Shown here: positions 27,414 through 36,806 of the stretch, piece by piece
How positions within the stretch are numbered: position 1 is the first letter of the stretch
How the letters are laid out: each line of letters begins with the position of its first letter
Assembly (NCBI RefSeq): GCF_028553745.1
Contig: NZ_CP067129.1
Span: 974,501 to 1,038,500, forward strand
Direction of reading: 5' to 3'
From: Paracoccus seriniphilus
Lineage (GTDB): Bacteria; Pseudomonadota; Alphaproteobacteria; Rhodobacterales; Rhodobacteraceae
Length of the DNA: 64,000 nucleotides
Program-made: the position numbers and the translations under genes
Notes under the pieces: generated by a model
What the model was told of the DNA's origin: nothing
Database searches by the model: none
The model's input: only the letters and a program-made list of their open reading frames with translations

Positions 27414-28177
27414 GCCTGCTTGATGTCAGAAAACTGCGCAAGGCCTATGGCGCGCTGAAGGTCACCGATGATCTTGATCTGCAGGTCGAAGAGGGCGAAA
27501 TCCACGCCATCATCGGCCCGAACGGGGCCGGGAAATCGACGCTGATCGCGCAGCTGTCGGGCGAGGCACATTCGGACGGCGGTTCGGTGCGCTTTGCAGG
27601 GACCGAGATGATGGGCATGCCGATGCATCGGCGGGTGCGGGCCGGAATGTCGCGCAGCTTCCAGATCACCTCGATCCTGCCGGGCTTCACGGCGCTGGAA
27701 AACGTGGCCACGGCGGCTCAGGCGCGCATGGGCAGCAGTTTCCGCTTTTTCAGTCCGGTTGCCGAGGAACAGCCGCTGAATGACGCCGCGCTGGCGGCGC
27801 TGAGACGGGTCGGTCTGGCCGATCGCGCATTTTTCCGCGCCGGCAGCCTGTCGCATGGTGAAAAGCGACAGCTGGAACTGGCCATTGCGCTGGCCACCCA
27901 ACCCCGGCTGCTGTTGCTGGATGAGCCGCTGGCGGGAACCAGCGGGCAAGAGGCGGACCGGCTGGTCGATGTGATGAAAAGCCTGCGCCAGGAACTGACG
28001 CTGGTTCTGATCGAGCATGACATGAATGCGGTCTTTTCGCTGGCGGATCGCGTCAGCGTGCTGGTCTATGGGCGCATCATCGCCACCGGAACGCCCGATC
28101 AGATCCGCGCCGATCCCAGGGTGCGCGAAGCCTATCTGGGCGAAGAAAGCGAAGAGGGCACCGATGCTGCAAGTTGA
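27410..28177 (+). CDS. ABC transporter ATPase, LivG type
   Basis: 255 aa cytosolic ATPase. Walker A GPNGAGKST, signature LSHGEKRQLELAIAL (the His variant of LSGGE usual in LivG proteins), Walker B LLLLDEPLAGTS, and an H-loop LIEHDMNAVF. ATG 27410 overlaps the livM stop. Confidence 0.94.
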   Translation: MSLLDVRKLRKAYGALKVTDDLDLQVEEGEIHAIIGPNGAGKSTLIAQLSGEAHSDGGSVRFAGTEMMGMPMHRRVRAGMSRSFQITSILPGFTALENVATAAQARMGSSFRFFSPVAEEQPLNDAALAALRRVGLADRAFFRAGSLSHGEKRQLELAIALATQPRLLLLDEPLAGTSGQEADRLVDVMKSLRQELTLVLIEHDMNAVFSLADRVSVLVYGRIIATGTPDQIRADPRVREAYLGEESEEGTDAAS

Positions 28178-28850
28178 GGGGCTGCGGGCCGCATATGGCG
28201 AAAGCCAGGTCCTGCATGACATCGGGTTTCAGGTCGCCGATGGCGAGGTGGTGACCCTGCTTGGCCGCAATGGCATGGGCAAGACCACCACGATTTCCAC
28301 GATATTCGGTCTGTTGCCTGCGCGCGCGGGCAAGGTGGTCATCGCCGGACAGGACATGACCAATGCGCCGCCCCATCATATCGCGCGCGCGGGCATGGGG
28401 TTGGTGCCGGAAGGTCGTCAGGTTTTCCCGACCCTGAATGTGCGCGAAAACCTTGTTGCCACGGCGCGTCCGGGGCGCTGGGGGCTGGCGGATGTGCTGG
28501 AACTGTTTCCCCGCCTTGGCGAACGCATGACCCATATGGGCAATCAGCTTTCGGGCGGCGAGCAGCAGATGCTGGCAATCGGTCGTGCGCTGATGACCAA
28601 TCCGCGTCTGGTGGTGCTGGACGAGGCGACCGAGGGACTTGCTCCGCTGATCCGCGACGAGATCTGGGCCTGCCTGACGCGGCTGAAGGACGCGGGGGAA
28701 TCGATCCTGATCATCGACAAGAATGTCGATGCGCTGACCCGTTTCGCAGACCGCCACGTGGTCATCGAAAAGGGGCGCGTTGTCTGGAGCGGCGACAATG
28801 ACGCGCTGCGCAATACACCCGAAATCAAAGAACGCTTTCTGAACGTCTGA
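28164..28850 (+). CDS. ABC transporter ATPase, LivF type
   Basis: 228 aa cytosolic ATPase pairing with the LivG-type subunit. Walker A GRNGMGKTT, signature LSGGEQQMLAIGRAL, Walker B LVVLDEATEGLAP. The usual catalytic Glu-Pro pair reads DEATEGLAP, as is common in LivF. The final H-loop position reads IIDKNVDALTRF, with Lys where His is more usual in other ABC ATPases. It overlaps the preceding gene by 14 bases. Confidence 0.94.
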   Translation: MLQVEGLRAAYGESQVLHDIGFQVADGEVVTLLGRNGMGKTTTISTIFGLLPARAGKVVIAGQDMTNAPPHHIARAGMGLVPEGRQVFPTLNVRENLVATARPGRWGLADVLELFPRLGERMTHMGNQLSGGEQQMLAIGRALMTNPRLVVLDEATEGLAPLIRDEIWACLTRLKDAGESILIIDKNVDALTRFADRHVVIEKGRVVWSGDNDALRNTPEIKERFLNV

Positions 28851-28862
28851 AGGAGTGACGCC

Positions 28863-29318
28863 ATGACCATGCCCGCAGGGATTACCCGCGCGACCGAATC
28901 GCTGGATGGCATCAGCTGGAATATCCTGGGGCAGGTCTATGTGCCCAAGCAGCATTCCGTGAACTCGTTGTCCTGGCATGCGACCTTGCCTAGGGGCACC
29001 TTTGTTCCGCCCCATATCCACCCCACGCAGGACGAGTTCCTGTATATTCTGGACGGCTGTTTCGACCTGTGGCTGGACGGAGAGGAGATGCGCGCCGAGC
29101 CGGGTGATCTGGTGCGGCTGCCGATGGGCAAGGCGCATGGCATTTTCAACAAGCAGGACCATGACATCAAATGCCTGTTCTGGGTGTCCCCCTCGCGGCG
29201 GTTGTTCGATCTGTTCTGGGCGCTGCACAATCTGGGCCCAAATCCCAATCCGGCCGATGTCGTCACGGTTTCAGCCGCGCATGAGGTCGATTTTCTGCCG
29301 CCAGAGGATCAGAACTGA
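28863..29318 (+). CDS. cupin-domain protein in the ABC/monooxygenase unit
   Basis: 151 aa single-domain cupin. Motif 1 is HIHPTQDEFLYILDG, giving two His and one Glu for a metal; motif 2 is PGDLVRLPMGKAHGIFN, giving the third His. Such small cupins act as dioxygenases, isomerases or ligand sensors. AAGGAGTG precedes the ATG. It follows livF after 12 bases and overlaps the monooxygenase start by one base, so it should share their substrate pathway. The reaction cannot be named from sequence. Confidence 0.88.
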   Translation: MTMPAGITRATESLDGISWNILGQVYVPKQHSVNSLSWHATLPRGTFVPPHIHPTQDEFLYILDGCFDLWLDGEEMRAEPGDLVRLPMGKAHGIFNKQDHDIKCLFWVSPSRRLFDLFWALHNLGPNPNPADVVTVSAAHEVDFLPPEDQN

Positions 29319-30556
29319 TGCGGGTTCTGATTGCAGGGGCCGGAATCGGCGGGCTGACCACGGCGCTGATGCTGCATGCGCGGGGGATTCCCTGCCAGAT
29401 ATGGGAATCGGCCAGCCAGGTGCGCGAGGTGGGCGTGGGGATCAATATTCTGCCCCATGCCATCGCCCGCTTTGAATCGCTTGGCCTGCTGGAGGAACTG
29501 GACCGGATCGCGGTGCGGACCTCTCATCTGTATTACTACACCCGCAACGGACAACTGGTCTGGGATGAGCCGCGCGGCCTTGGCGCGGGCCATGAGGTTC
29601 CGCAATTCTCGATTCACCGGGGACGGCTGCAAAAGACATTGCATGATGCGGTGTTGGCGCGGCTGGGGCCGGATTCCATTCGCTGCGGGCGCCGTCTTGC
29701 GGGATTCGTGCAGGACGAGGCGGGTGTCACAGCGCAATTCCTTGACGCGAGCGAGGGTGGCCCGGCCGAGATCGCGCGCGGTGATGTGCTGATCTGCGCC
29801 GATGGCATCCATTCGGCCGGTCGCAAGCAGTTCTATCGCAATGAAGGTCCGCCTTCCTGGAATGGCGTGTCGATGTGGCGCGGGGCAACGCTGGCACCGC
29901 AATGGAAGCGGGGCACGGAAATGGCCATTGGCGGCGGCTTCGCCGCCAAGCTGGTGCTCTATCCTATCGCGCCGCCCGAAGCCGACGGACGGCAGTTGAT
30001 GAACTGGGTGGTCAACGTGCGCACCAAGGATCCCGCTGTCAGCCCGCCCCCGCCGGACAATTGGTCCCGCAGGGTCGGGCATGCCACGGTTCTTCCCTTC
30101 GCGCGCCGATTCGCCATTCCGGACTATGACATCGAGGCGCTGGTGCGCGCGACGAAAGACATTTTCGAGTATCCGATGGCTGATCGCGACCCGCTGCCGC
30201 GCTGGACCTTTGGTCGGGTGACGCTGCTGGGCGATGCGGCGCATCCGATGTATCCGGTGGGTTCGAATGGTGCCAGCCAGGCAGTGCTGGACGCGCAATG
30301 CCTCGCCGATGCGCTGAAATCCCAGCCGCACCCGCGCGCCGGGTTGTGGGCCTATGAGAAGGAGCGCCGTTCCAAGACCGCCGAAGTCGTCGCGCAGAAT
30401 CGTGTCGGCGGACCGGAAGGCGTCATCGACGCGGTCGAGAAACTTGCGCCCGCCGGGTTCGAGGATATCGACGCCGTTCTGCCGCGTCACGAACGCGAGG
30501 CGCTGGTCAAGGGCTATGCCGCGATGGCGGGATTTTCATCGGTCCGAAAGGTATGA
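29318..30556 (+). CDS. FAD-dependent monooxygenase (PhzS / salicylate hydroxylase-like)
   Basis: 412 aa class A flavoprotein hydroxylase. FAD motifs: GAGIGGLTTAL at residues 7-17, the DG motif DVLICADGIHSAGR (about 150-163), and the GD motif LLGDAAHPMYPVGSNG (about 305-320). It should use NAD(P)H and oxygen to hydroxylate an aromatic or heteroaromatic ring. PhzS, salicylate 1-hydroxylase and 3-hydroxybenzoate 6-hydroxylase share this arrangement; the closest by eye is the PhzS-like group. It is the last gene of the ABC importer unit, suggesting that the imported solute or a derivative is its substrate. Confidence 0.9.
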   Translation: MRVLIAGAGIGGLTTALMLHARGIPCQIWESASQVREVGVGINILPHAIARFESLGLLEELDRIAVRTSHLYYYTRNGQLVWDEPRGLGAGHEVPQFSIHRGRLQKTLHDAVLARLGPDSIRCGRRLAGFVQDEAGVTAQFLDASEGGPAEIARGDVLICADGIHSAGRKQFYRNEGPPSWNGVSMWRGATLAPQWKRGTEMAIGGGFAAKLVLYPIAPPEADGRQLMNWVVNVRTKDPAVSPPPPDNWSRRVGHATVLPFARRFAIPDYDIEALVRATKDIFEYPMADRDPLPRWTFGRVTLLGDAAHPMYPVGSNGASQAVLDAQCLADALKSQPHPRAGLWAYEKERRSKTAEVVAQNRVGGPEGVIDAVEKLAPAGFEDIDAVLPRHEREALVKGYAAMAGFSSVRKV

Positions 30557-30601
30557 ATTGGGCATTGCACAGTCCGCGCGACGCGGTTATTCAGGCCGCA
30601 G

Positions 30602-30678
<77 letters not shown>

Positions 30679-31046
30679 ATTCATTTCATTTCGTTGAACA
30701 TGCCGATCGCAGGCCTGCGGATCTTGATTGCACAGCAGGGCTGCGGTCCGTTTTCGTCTTGGTAAGACGGAATGGCGTCGATCTGCCGGGCGGAAAATTC
30801 TTGCCGCTGCATCCGGGCTGGCGTCCCCATTTCGGTGACGGCGTGATCCTGTTTCTTCGGCGGCTGGCCAGATACGGCCAGCACGCGCAGGGCCATGCGA
30901 GAACTGTTCCGCAAGAAATTGGCCGTAACAATGGTTGCCAATTACGTGGTTCTTTAATAATCAACGAAAATACTCGGATATGTGATGCCGCGATCAGTAT
31001 TCTCGCATGGCCGCATTGCCGGATCACAGATTGACAGGACCACCCC
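30679..31046. other. gap between tRNA-Arg and the siderophore operon
   Basis: 368 bases without a convincing gene. The part nearest the siderophore operon (about 30930-31010) is AT-rich and holds an inverted repeat described separately. A minus-strand open frame at 30681-30941 (86 codons, TTG start) has no recognisable domain. Confidence 0.5.
30965..31005. promoter_or_regulatory. candidate operator upstream of the siderophore operon
   Basis: CGAAAATACT (30965-30974) and AGTATTCTCG (30996-31005) are inverted copies matching at 9 of 10 positions, spaced 21 bases apart (about two helical turns), 42 bases before the substrate-binding gene. Position and symmetry suggest a dimeric regulator, probably iron-responsive. 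Confidence 0.5.
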
Positions 31047-31943
31047 ATGCGTCAGATTCTCAGTGCCCTTTGCTTTTTCCTTGGGACCACGGCGCTTCAC
31101 GCGCAGACAGTGACCGTGGATACCGCGCGCGGCCCGGTCGAGGTCGAATCTGGTCCCCAGCGGGTCGTGACGCTGGATCTTGGCGTGCTGGACACGATCA
31201 AGGTCATCGGCGGCGATGTGGTCGGGGTGCCCAATGGCGTCAAGCCTGACTACCTGTCGGAATACGCCGGGACGCCCTATACCGAGGTCGGCACATTCTT
31301 CGAACCGGACATCGAGACCATTGCAGCGCTTGATCCCGACCTGATCATCGTGGCCGGGCGCTCTCAGGCAAAATATGACGAACTGTCCGGCCTTGCACCG
31401 ACCATCGACCTGACTACGGATACGACGGATTTCGTCGGCAGCATCCATCGCAATACCGAAACGATTGGCGCGATCTATGGTCGCGAAGAGGTGGCCAGAA
31501 CGGCGCTGAAGGAACTGGATGCCAAGGTCACGGCCATGCATGACATGGCTGCCGAGGCGGGGACCGCGCTGACGATCCTGACCACGGGCGGACGGATGAG
31601 CACCCATGGCGCGAAGGGGCGCTTTTCGGTGCTGTATGGCGATTTCGGCTTTGAACCTGCCATTGCCGAAGTCGATTCGGGCAATCACGGCCAGCCGATT
31701 TCCAATGAATTCATCCGTTCCACCGACCCGGACTGGATTTTCGTGATCGACCGCGACGCGGCCATCGGGCGTGACGGCCAGCCTGCCGCGCAGTTGCTGG
31801 ACAATCCGCTGGTCAATGACACCAAGGCCGCAAAGGCGGGGCATATCGTCTATCTGGACCCCATTGACTGGTATGTTGTCGGTGCCAGCATCACGCCCGT
31901 TGAAAACAGCGTGGCGACCATTTCGGGTGCATTGGCGAAGTAG
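31047..31943 (+). CDS. siderophore ABC transporter substrate-binding protein
   Basis: 298 aa, FatB/CeuE/YclQ-type periplasmic protein for ferric siderophores, with a signal peptide (1-20, cleavage after HAQ). The two lobes are joined by a long helix, as in class III binding proteins. QRVVTLDLGVLDTIKVIGGDVVGVP, EPDIETIAALDPDLIIVAGRSQAKYDEL and the C-terminal half with DWIFVIDRDAAIG are typical. First gene of a five-gene unit with permeases, ATPase and receptor. The exact siderophore cannot be read from sequence. Confidence 0.92.
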   Translation: MRQILSALCFFLGTTALHAQTVTVDTARGPVEVESGPQRVVTLDLGVLDTIKVIGGDVVGVPNGVKPDYLSEYAGTPYTEVGTFFEPDIETIAALDPDLIIVAGRSQAKYDELSGLAPTIDLTTDTTDFVGSIHRNTETIGAIYGREEVARTALKELDAKVTAMHDMAAEAGTALTILTTGGRMSTHGAKGRFSVLYGDFGFEPAIAEVDSGNHGQPISNEFIRSTDPDWIFVIDRDAAIGRDGQPAAQLLDNPLVNDTKAAKAGHIVYLDPIDWYVVGASITPVENSVATISGALAK

Positions 31944-31949
31944 GATCCG

Positions 31950-32945
31950 ATGGCGGTCTGGACCGACATGGGCAAACCGCGCGGCGGATTTGCGGTCTGT
32001 GGACGGCCCGTTCTGGCCGTGGCCGTTCTGGCGCTGCTGGCATTGGCAAGCCTGCTTGTGGGCAGCAGCGGCATCGGCCTGCGGGCTCTGCTGGATGACC
32101 CCAGGTCTGTCGAGCTTCTTTGGGTCAGCCGCATGCCGCGCACGATTGCGCTGATCCTTGCGGGAACCGCCTCTGCCATCACCGGGCTGATCATGCAACG
32201 CCTTGTCCAGAACCGCTTTGTCGAGCCTTCGACCATGGGCACGGTGGATTCGGCCTGCCTGGGGCTGTTGCTGGGGGTGATCTTCATTCCCGATGCCTCG
32301 CCTCTGGCGCGGATGGCGCTGGCGGCGCTGTTTTCCTGGCTCGGGACATTGCTGTTCCTGCTGATCCTGCGGACCATGCCACGTCGCAGCGCCCTGATGC
32401 CGCCCTTGCTGGGGATCGCCTATGGCGGTGTCATTGGTGCCCTGTCGTATCTGATTGCCTGGCAAACCGGGCTGATACAGGCCCTGGCCGCATGGACCAC
32501 CGCCGATTTTTCCGTCGTTCTGGCCGGACGATACGAGCTGTTGTATCTCGCTGCCGCCGCGACCGCGCTGGCATGGTTCGGTGCCGACCGCTTTACCCTT
32601 GCAGGACTGGGCGATGATGTCGCCCGCTCGGTCGGGCTGAACCCGCGCATGGTTCTGGCCCTTGGCGTCTCTATCGTTGCGATTACCGCGGGCAGCATCG
32701 TGGTCACCGTCGGCTTCATTCCGTTTCTGGGCCTGATCGTGCCCAATCTGGTGTCGCGCCGGGTTGGAGACAATCTGCGCAATGCCCTGCCGATGGTGGC
32801 ATGGCTGGGCGCCTCGGTGACGCTGGTCTGCGACCTTCTGGGGCGGTTGGTATTCTACCCCTATGAATTGCCCATCGGCGCCACGATGGGCGTTCTGGGT
32901 GCTGCGGTGTTCCTGTTCCTGCTGTTGAGAAGGGATGGGACATGA
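31950..32945 (+). CDS. iron-siderophore ABC permease (FecCD family), first
   Basis: 331 aa, FecCD-type permease with about nine to ten membrane segments. RMPRTIALILAGTASAITGLIMQRLVQNRFVEPSTMG is the conserved coupling and pore region, and the C-terminal FIPFLGLIVPNLVSRRVGDN is the ATPase contact. Starts 6 bases after the SBP stop and overlaps the second permease by 4 bases. Confidence 0.94.
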   Translation: MAVWTDMGKPRGGFAVCGRPVLAVAVLALLALASLLVGSSGIGLRALLDDPRSVELLWVSRMPRTIALILAGTASAITGLIMQRLVQNRFVEPSTMGTVDSACLGLLLGVIFIPDASPLARMALAALFSWLGTLLFLLILRTMPRRSALMPPLLGIAYGGVIGALSYLIAWQTGLIQALAAWTTADFSVVLAGRYELLYLAAAATALAWFGADRFTLAGLGDDVARSVGLNPRMVLALGVSIVAITAGSIVVTVGFIPFLGLIVPNLVSRRVGDNLRNALPMVAWLGASVTLVCDLLGRLVFYPYELPIGATMGVLGAAVFLFLLLRRDGT

Positions 32946-33907
32946 CGCCCGAGACACGTCGATATCGCAGCCGCCTTGCCGGGGGCAGCTTGATGTTGCT
33001 GTTGCTGGCCCTGGTGGCTGCCTTCATGACCCTGGGGGCGACGGGAAACTGGTCCTTCATCCTGTCCTATCGCGGCGAAAAGCTGGTGACCGTTTTTCTG
33101 GTGGCATGGGCGGTGCCACTGTCGACCATCCTGTTTCACGCCATTTCCGACAACCGGATCCTGACACCATCGATCATGGGGTTCGATGCGCTGTTCGTGC
33201 TGATCCAGACCTTTCTGATCTTTTTCATCGGCTCGGCGCGGATCGGCCTGTGGCCCGAACAGGGCGTCTTTCTGGCCGAACTGGCCATCATGGTGGCTTT
33301 CGCGATGACCCTTTACGGGCTGCTGTTTCGTCGGGTTGCCAACAGTCTTGAGCTGTTGCTGCTGGTGGGCATCGTGCTGGGCGTGCTGTTTCGATCCATC
33401 TCGGGGCTGTTGCAGCGCCTGATTGATCCCGGCGAATTTCTAGTGCTGCAGGGGCGCATCTTTGCCAGCTTCAGCGGGGTCCAGCCCGAGGTGCGCAATA
33501 TGGCCGCGACCTGTATCGGGCTGACGACGCTGTGGGCCTTCTGGCGGCTGCCCGCGATTGACGTGATGGTTCTGGGGCGTGGCGGGGCGCTGTCCGTCGG
33601 GCTGCCCCATCGGCGCCTGTCGCTGGAGGTCTTTGCCATGGTCACGGTGCTGGTCGCAGCTTCGACCGCACTGGTGGGTCCGATCACTTTCTTCGGCCTG
33701 TTGATCGCCCATGTGACCTATCGGCTGCTGCCGGGGGCGCCGCTGCGCCAGACGATCCTGATTGCGGGGCTGCTGGGCGCTTTGCTGCTGGTGGGCGGGC
33801 AGGTCGTGCTGGAGCGCGTGCTGGGCTTTGATGGTTCGGTTGGAATGGTTGTCGAATTCCTTGGCGGCCTGTTGTTCATCCTTTTGCTGATCGAGCGGAC
33901 CCGATGA
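32942..33907 (+). CDS. iron-siderophore ABC permease (FecCD family), second
   Basis: 321 aa. It pairs with the preceding permease in a heterodimer, as in the FatCD and CeuBC systems. Conserved blocks: VAWAVPLSTILFHAISDNRILTPSIMGFDALF and VGPITFFGLLIAHVTYRLLPG near the end. Start and stop both overlap neighbours by 4 bases. Confidence 0.94.
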   Translation: MTPETRRYRSRLAGGSLMLLLLALVAAFMTLGATGNWSFILSYRGEKLVTVFLVAWAVPLSTILFHAISDNRILTPSIMGFDALFVLIQTFLIFFIGSARIGLWPEQGVFLAELAIMVAFAMTLYGLLFRRVANSLELLLLVGIVLGVLFRSISGLLQRLIDPGEFLVLQGRIFASFSGVQPEVRNMAATCIGLTTLWAFWRLPAIDVMVLGRGGALSVGLPHRRLSLEVFAMVTVLVAASTALVGPITFFGLLIAHVTYRLLPGAPLRQTILIAGLLGALLLVGGQVVLERVLGFDGSVGMVVEFLGGLLFILLLIERTR

Positions 33908-34662
33908 TAGAGTTGAGAACCCTGCGCCAGTGCTATGGTGACCACACCGTGGTCGATGTCGATGCGCTGACTCTGCCCGAAGGTGGCCTGACCTCGATCA
34001 TTGGACCCAATGGTGCGGGAAAATCCAGCCTGTTGGGCATGATCGCCGGGCTGCAAAGCCCGACGCAGGGGCAGGTGGTGCTGGACGGGCAGGATATCGT
34101 CAGGGTCAAGCGCGACAGTTTCGCGCGGCGGCTGGCCTTTCTGCGTCAGGACAACACGATCAACGCGCGGCTGACGGTCAGGGATCTGGTCGGCTTCGGG
34201 CGCTATCCCTATTCGAAGGGGCGGCTGACCGACCACGACCAGCGCCACATGGACCATGCCATCGCGCTGGTCGGGCTGGAGCCTCAACAGCACAGCTTTC
34301 TGGATGAACTGTCGGGCGGCCAGCGCCAGCGCGCCTTTATCGCCATGGTTCTGGCCCAGAACACCGGTTACGCGCTGTTCGACGAACCGCTGAACAGTCT
34401 GGACATCCGCCATGCGGTTGGCGTGATGCATCTGCTGCGTCGCGCCGTCGAGGAACATGACAAGACCGTTGTCGTCGTGCTGCATGACCTGAATTTCGCG
34501 GCACGTCACAGCGACAGGATCATTGCCATGCGCGATGGTCGGATCGTGGCCGATGGCCCTCCCGAGGCGGTGATCCGGACCGAAATTCTGGACGATCTCT
34601 ACGACATGAAGCTTCAGGTCGTTCAGCAGTGCGGGCGGCCCATGGTCGATATGTTCGGCTGA
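33904..34662 (+). CDS. iron-siderophore ABC transporter ATPase
   Basis: 252 aa, FepC/FatE-type ATPase. Walker A GPNGAGKSS, signature LSGGQRQRAFIAMVL, a Walker B-type block TGYALFDEPLNSLD and H-loop VVLHDLNFAARH are all intact. It completes a CCN-type importer with the two permeases. It is followed after 86 bases by the receptor gene. Confidence 0.95.
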   Translation: MIELRTLRQCYGDHTVVDVDALTLPEGGLTSIIGPNGAGKSSLLGMIAGLQSPTQGQVVLDGQDIVRVKRDSFARRLAFLRQDNTINARLTVRDLVGFGRYPYSKGRLTDHDQRHMDHAIALVGLEPQQHSFLDELSGGQRQRAFIAMVLAQNTGYALFDEPLNSLDIRHAVGVMHLLRRAVEEHDKTVVVVLHDLNFAARHSDRIIAMRDGRIVADGPPEAVIRTEILDDLYDMKLQVVQQCGRPMVDMFG

Positions 34663-34748
34663 GGGCCAGCCCTTTTCCTTCCAGCGATGGGTGCCCTGCA
34701 TCCTGCCAGGCGAATTCCTTCAACATATGGGTTAAACAGGAGCCATCC

Positions 34749-36797
34749 ATGACCTATCGCGTTTCGGGTCACCTCGGGGCATCAACCGCTCTGGGATCAG
34801 TCCTTTCTATCGTCTTCACCAGCCATGCCGTCGCGCAGGATGTCGATTTGGCCGGGACGACCACGCTGAGCCCCATCGTGGTGACCGCTGGCGGTTTCGA
34901 ACAGAATGTCGCAGACGCGCCGGCCTCGGTCTCGGTGATCACGCGCCAGCAGCTGGAAGAGCGCAATGTCACCAGCCTGTCGGATGCACTGAGCGATGTT
35001 CAGGGCGTCGTCACCACCGGGGCAGCCGACAACGAGGATATCTTCATCCGTGGTCTGCCGGGCGAATACACGCTGATCCTTGTGGACGGAAAACGGCAGG
35101 GAACGCGCGACAGCCGGCCGAACGGTTCCTCGGGCTTCGAGCAAAGCTTCATTCCGCCCGTTGCCGCGATCGAGCGTATCGAGGTCGTGCGCGGGCCGAT
35201 GTCGTCGCTCTATGGCTCTGACGCCATGGGTGGGGTGGTCAATATCATCACCCGCAAGGTTTCACCCGAATGGACCGGCTCGGTCACGGCGGAAACAGTC
35301 ATTCCCGAACATTCCACGGATTCCGGCAACAAGCAGCTGTCCTTCTATCTCAGCGGCCCCATCGTCGATGACCGGCTGGGCCTGCAACTGTGGGGCCGCC
35401 GCATGTGGCGGGACGAGGCCGAACAGCTGGACGGTCCCAGCGAGGAAGATGACATCGACCTGAGCGGACGCCTGACCTGGATGGTGACGCCGGATCAGGA
35501 ACTGAATCTGGAATATGGCTATACCGAGCTGGAGCAATACAGCAATCCCGGCATGTCACTGGATGAGGGGGATGATCCCGAGCGGGTCGACAATGAGCGC
35601 GAACATCTGTCGCTGGGGTATGTCGGCTATTGGGGCGATGCCACGACCGAGCTGAGCCTGCTGCGCGAACGTGGCCAGCGCACCACCTACAATTATGATC
35701 TGGGATATTTCGTCAAGGATGAGCGTTCGCCCGAGATCACCAATACGGTGGTTGACGGCAAGGTCACGCTGCCCTTCGAGATGGCGGGCAGTCATACTGT
35801 CGTCAGCGGCTTCCAGTTGCGGCGCTCCGAGTTGAAGGACCAGAACCCCGGCACGGGAACGACCGATGTCCAGACCTTCAGCTCCGATGAATGGTCGGTC
35901 TTTGCCGAGGATGAATGGCAGATCACCCCGCAATTCGCCGTGACCGGCGGTTTGCGCTATACCGACAATGATGGCTATGGCGGCAAGGTCACGCCGCGCA
36001 TCTATGGGGTCTGGAGCAATCTCGGCGGGCTGACGATCAAGGGCGGTGTGTCGACGGGCTATCGCACGCCGTCGCTGCGCCAGGCGGTGGATGACTATTA
36101 CTACACCACCGAGCGCGGTGCGGGCGTCATCGTGTCGAACCCCGATCTGGATCCCGAGACCAGCACCAGCTATGAATTGTCGGCCCTGTTGGAACGCCCG
36201 GGATATGAGTTGGGCGCGACGCTGTATCGTACCGATTTCAAGGACAAGATCGAGAATTACAAGACCGGCGAAACGATCGATGTCGGCGGGACGACCTATA
36301 ATCGTTGGGAATACATCAATGTTCAGGATGCAACCATTCAGGGGGTGGAGCTGACCGCCAGTGTCGACCTGTCGCCCACGCTGCGCCTGACCGGAAACTA
36401 TACGCTGACCGATTCCGAACAGAACAGCGGCACCTACAAGGGGTTGCCGCTGGCGCGCACGCCCGAACATGCCGCGAATCTGAAGCTTGACTGGATGACT
36501 CCGGTGGCCGGTCTGAATGCATGGACAAGCGCAACATATCACGGGTCCGAAATCAATGCCGGTGCCCGGATCGGAAGCAATGGCACCCCCTATGCCTATG
36601 ACGACGATGGTGATGTGATCGCCTATAAGTATGACAACTACACCACCGTCGATCTGGGCCTGTCCTATGAGATCAATGAGCGGGCAAGACTGGAGGCCGC
36701 GATCTACAATGTCCTTGATGCCGAGGTCTCTGTCGCCGACAACAATGCCTATCAGACCGGGCGTTCGCTATGGCTTAGCGTGACCACCTCGTTCTGA
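34749..36797 (+). CDS. TonB-dependent siderophore receptor (FepA/CirA-like)
   Basis: 682 aa outer membrane receptor. Signal peptide 1-29. A TonB box-like LSPIVVTAGG is followed by the plug domain (about 45-160: NVADAPASVSVITRQQL, DIFIRGLPGEYTLILVDGKRQG, RIEVVRGPMSSLYGSDAMGGVVNIITR) and a 22-strand barrel ending in the aromatic F of VTTSF. The plug GPMSSLYGSDAMGGVVNI pattern is closest to FepA and CirA, which bind ferric catecholates, but the ligand is not proven. It delivers the siderophore to the binding protein encoded upstream. Confidence 0.94.
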   Translation: MTYRVSGHLGASTALGSVLSIVFTSHAVAQDVDLAGTTTLSPIVVTAGGFEQNVADAPASVSVITRQQLEERNVTSLSDALSDVQGVVTTGAADNEDIFIRGLPGEYTLILVDGKRQGTRDSRPNGSSGFEQSFIPPVAAIERIEVVRGPMSSLYGSDAMGGVVNIITRKVSPEWTGSVTAETVIPEHSTDSGNKQLSFYLSGPIVDDRLGLQLWGRRMWRDEAEQLDGPSEEDDIDLSGRLTWMVTPDQELNLEYGYTELEQYSNPGMSLDEGDDPERVDNEREHLSLGYVGYWGDATTELSLLRERGQRTTYNYDLGYFVKDERSPEITNTVVDGKVTLPFEMAGSHTVVSGFQLRRSELKDQNPGTGTTDVQTFSSDEWSVFAEDEWQITPQFAVTGGLRYTDNDGYGGKVTPRIYGVWSNLGGLTIKGGVSTGYRTPSLRQAVDDYYYTTERGAGVIVSNPDLDPETSTSYELSALLERPGYELGATLYRTDFKDKIENYKTGETIDVGGTTYNRWEYINVQDATIQGVELTASVDLSPTLRLTGNYTLTDSEQNSGTYKGLPLARTPEHAANLKLDWMTPVAGLNAWTSATYHGSEINAGARIGSNGTPYAYDDDGDVIAYKYDNYTTVDLGLSYEINERARLEAAIYNVLDAEVSVADNNAYQTGRSLWLSVTTSF

Positions 36798-36806
36798 TTC
36801 TTCGGG

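Noticed and set aside
30681..30941. 86-codon minus-strand frame next to the tRNA-Arg gene
   Set aside because: TTG start, no domain and no clear ribosome binding site; kept only as a remark in the gap entry.
30954..32957. 667-codon minus-strand frame opposite the siderophore genes
   Set aside because: Gln/His-rich translation typical of an antisense frame; overlaps three functional genes.
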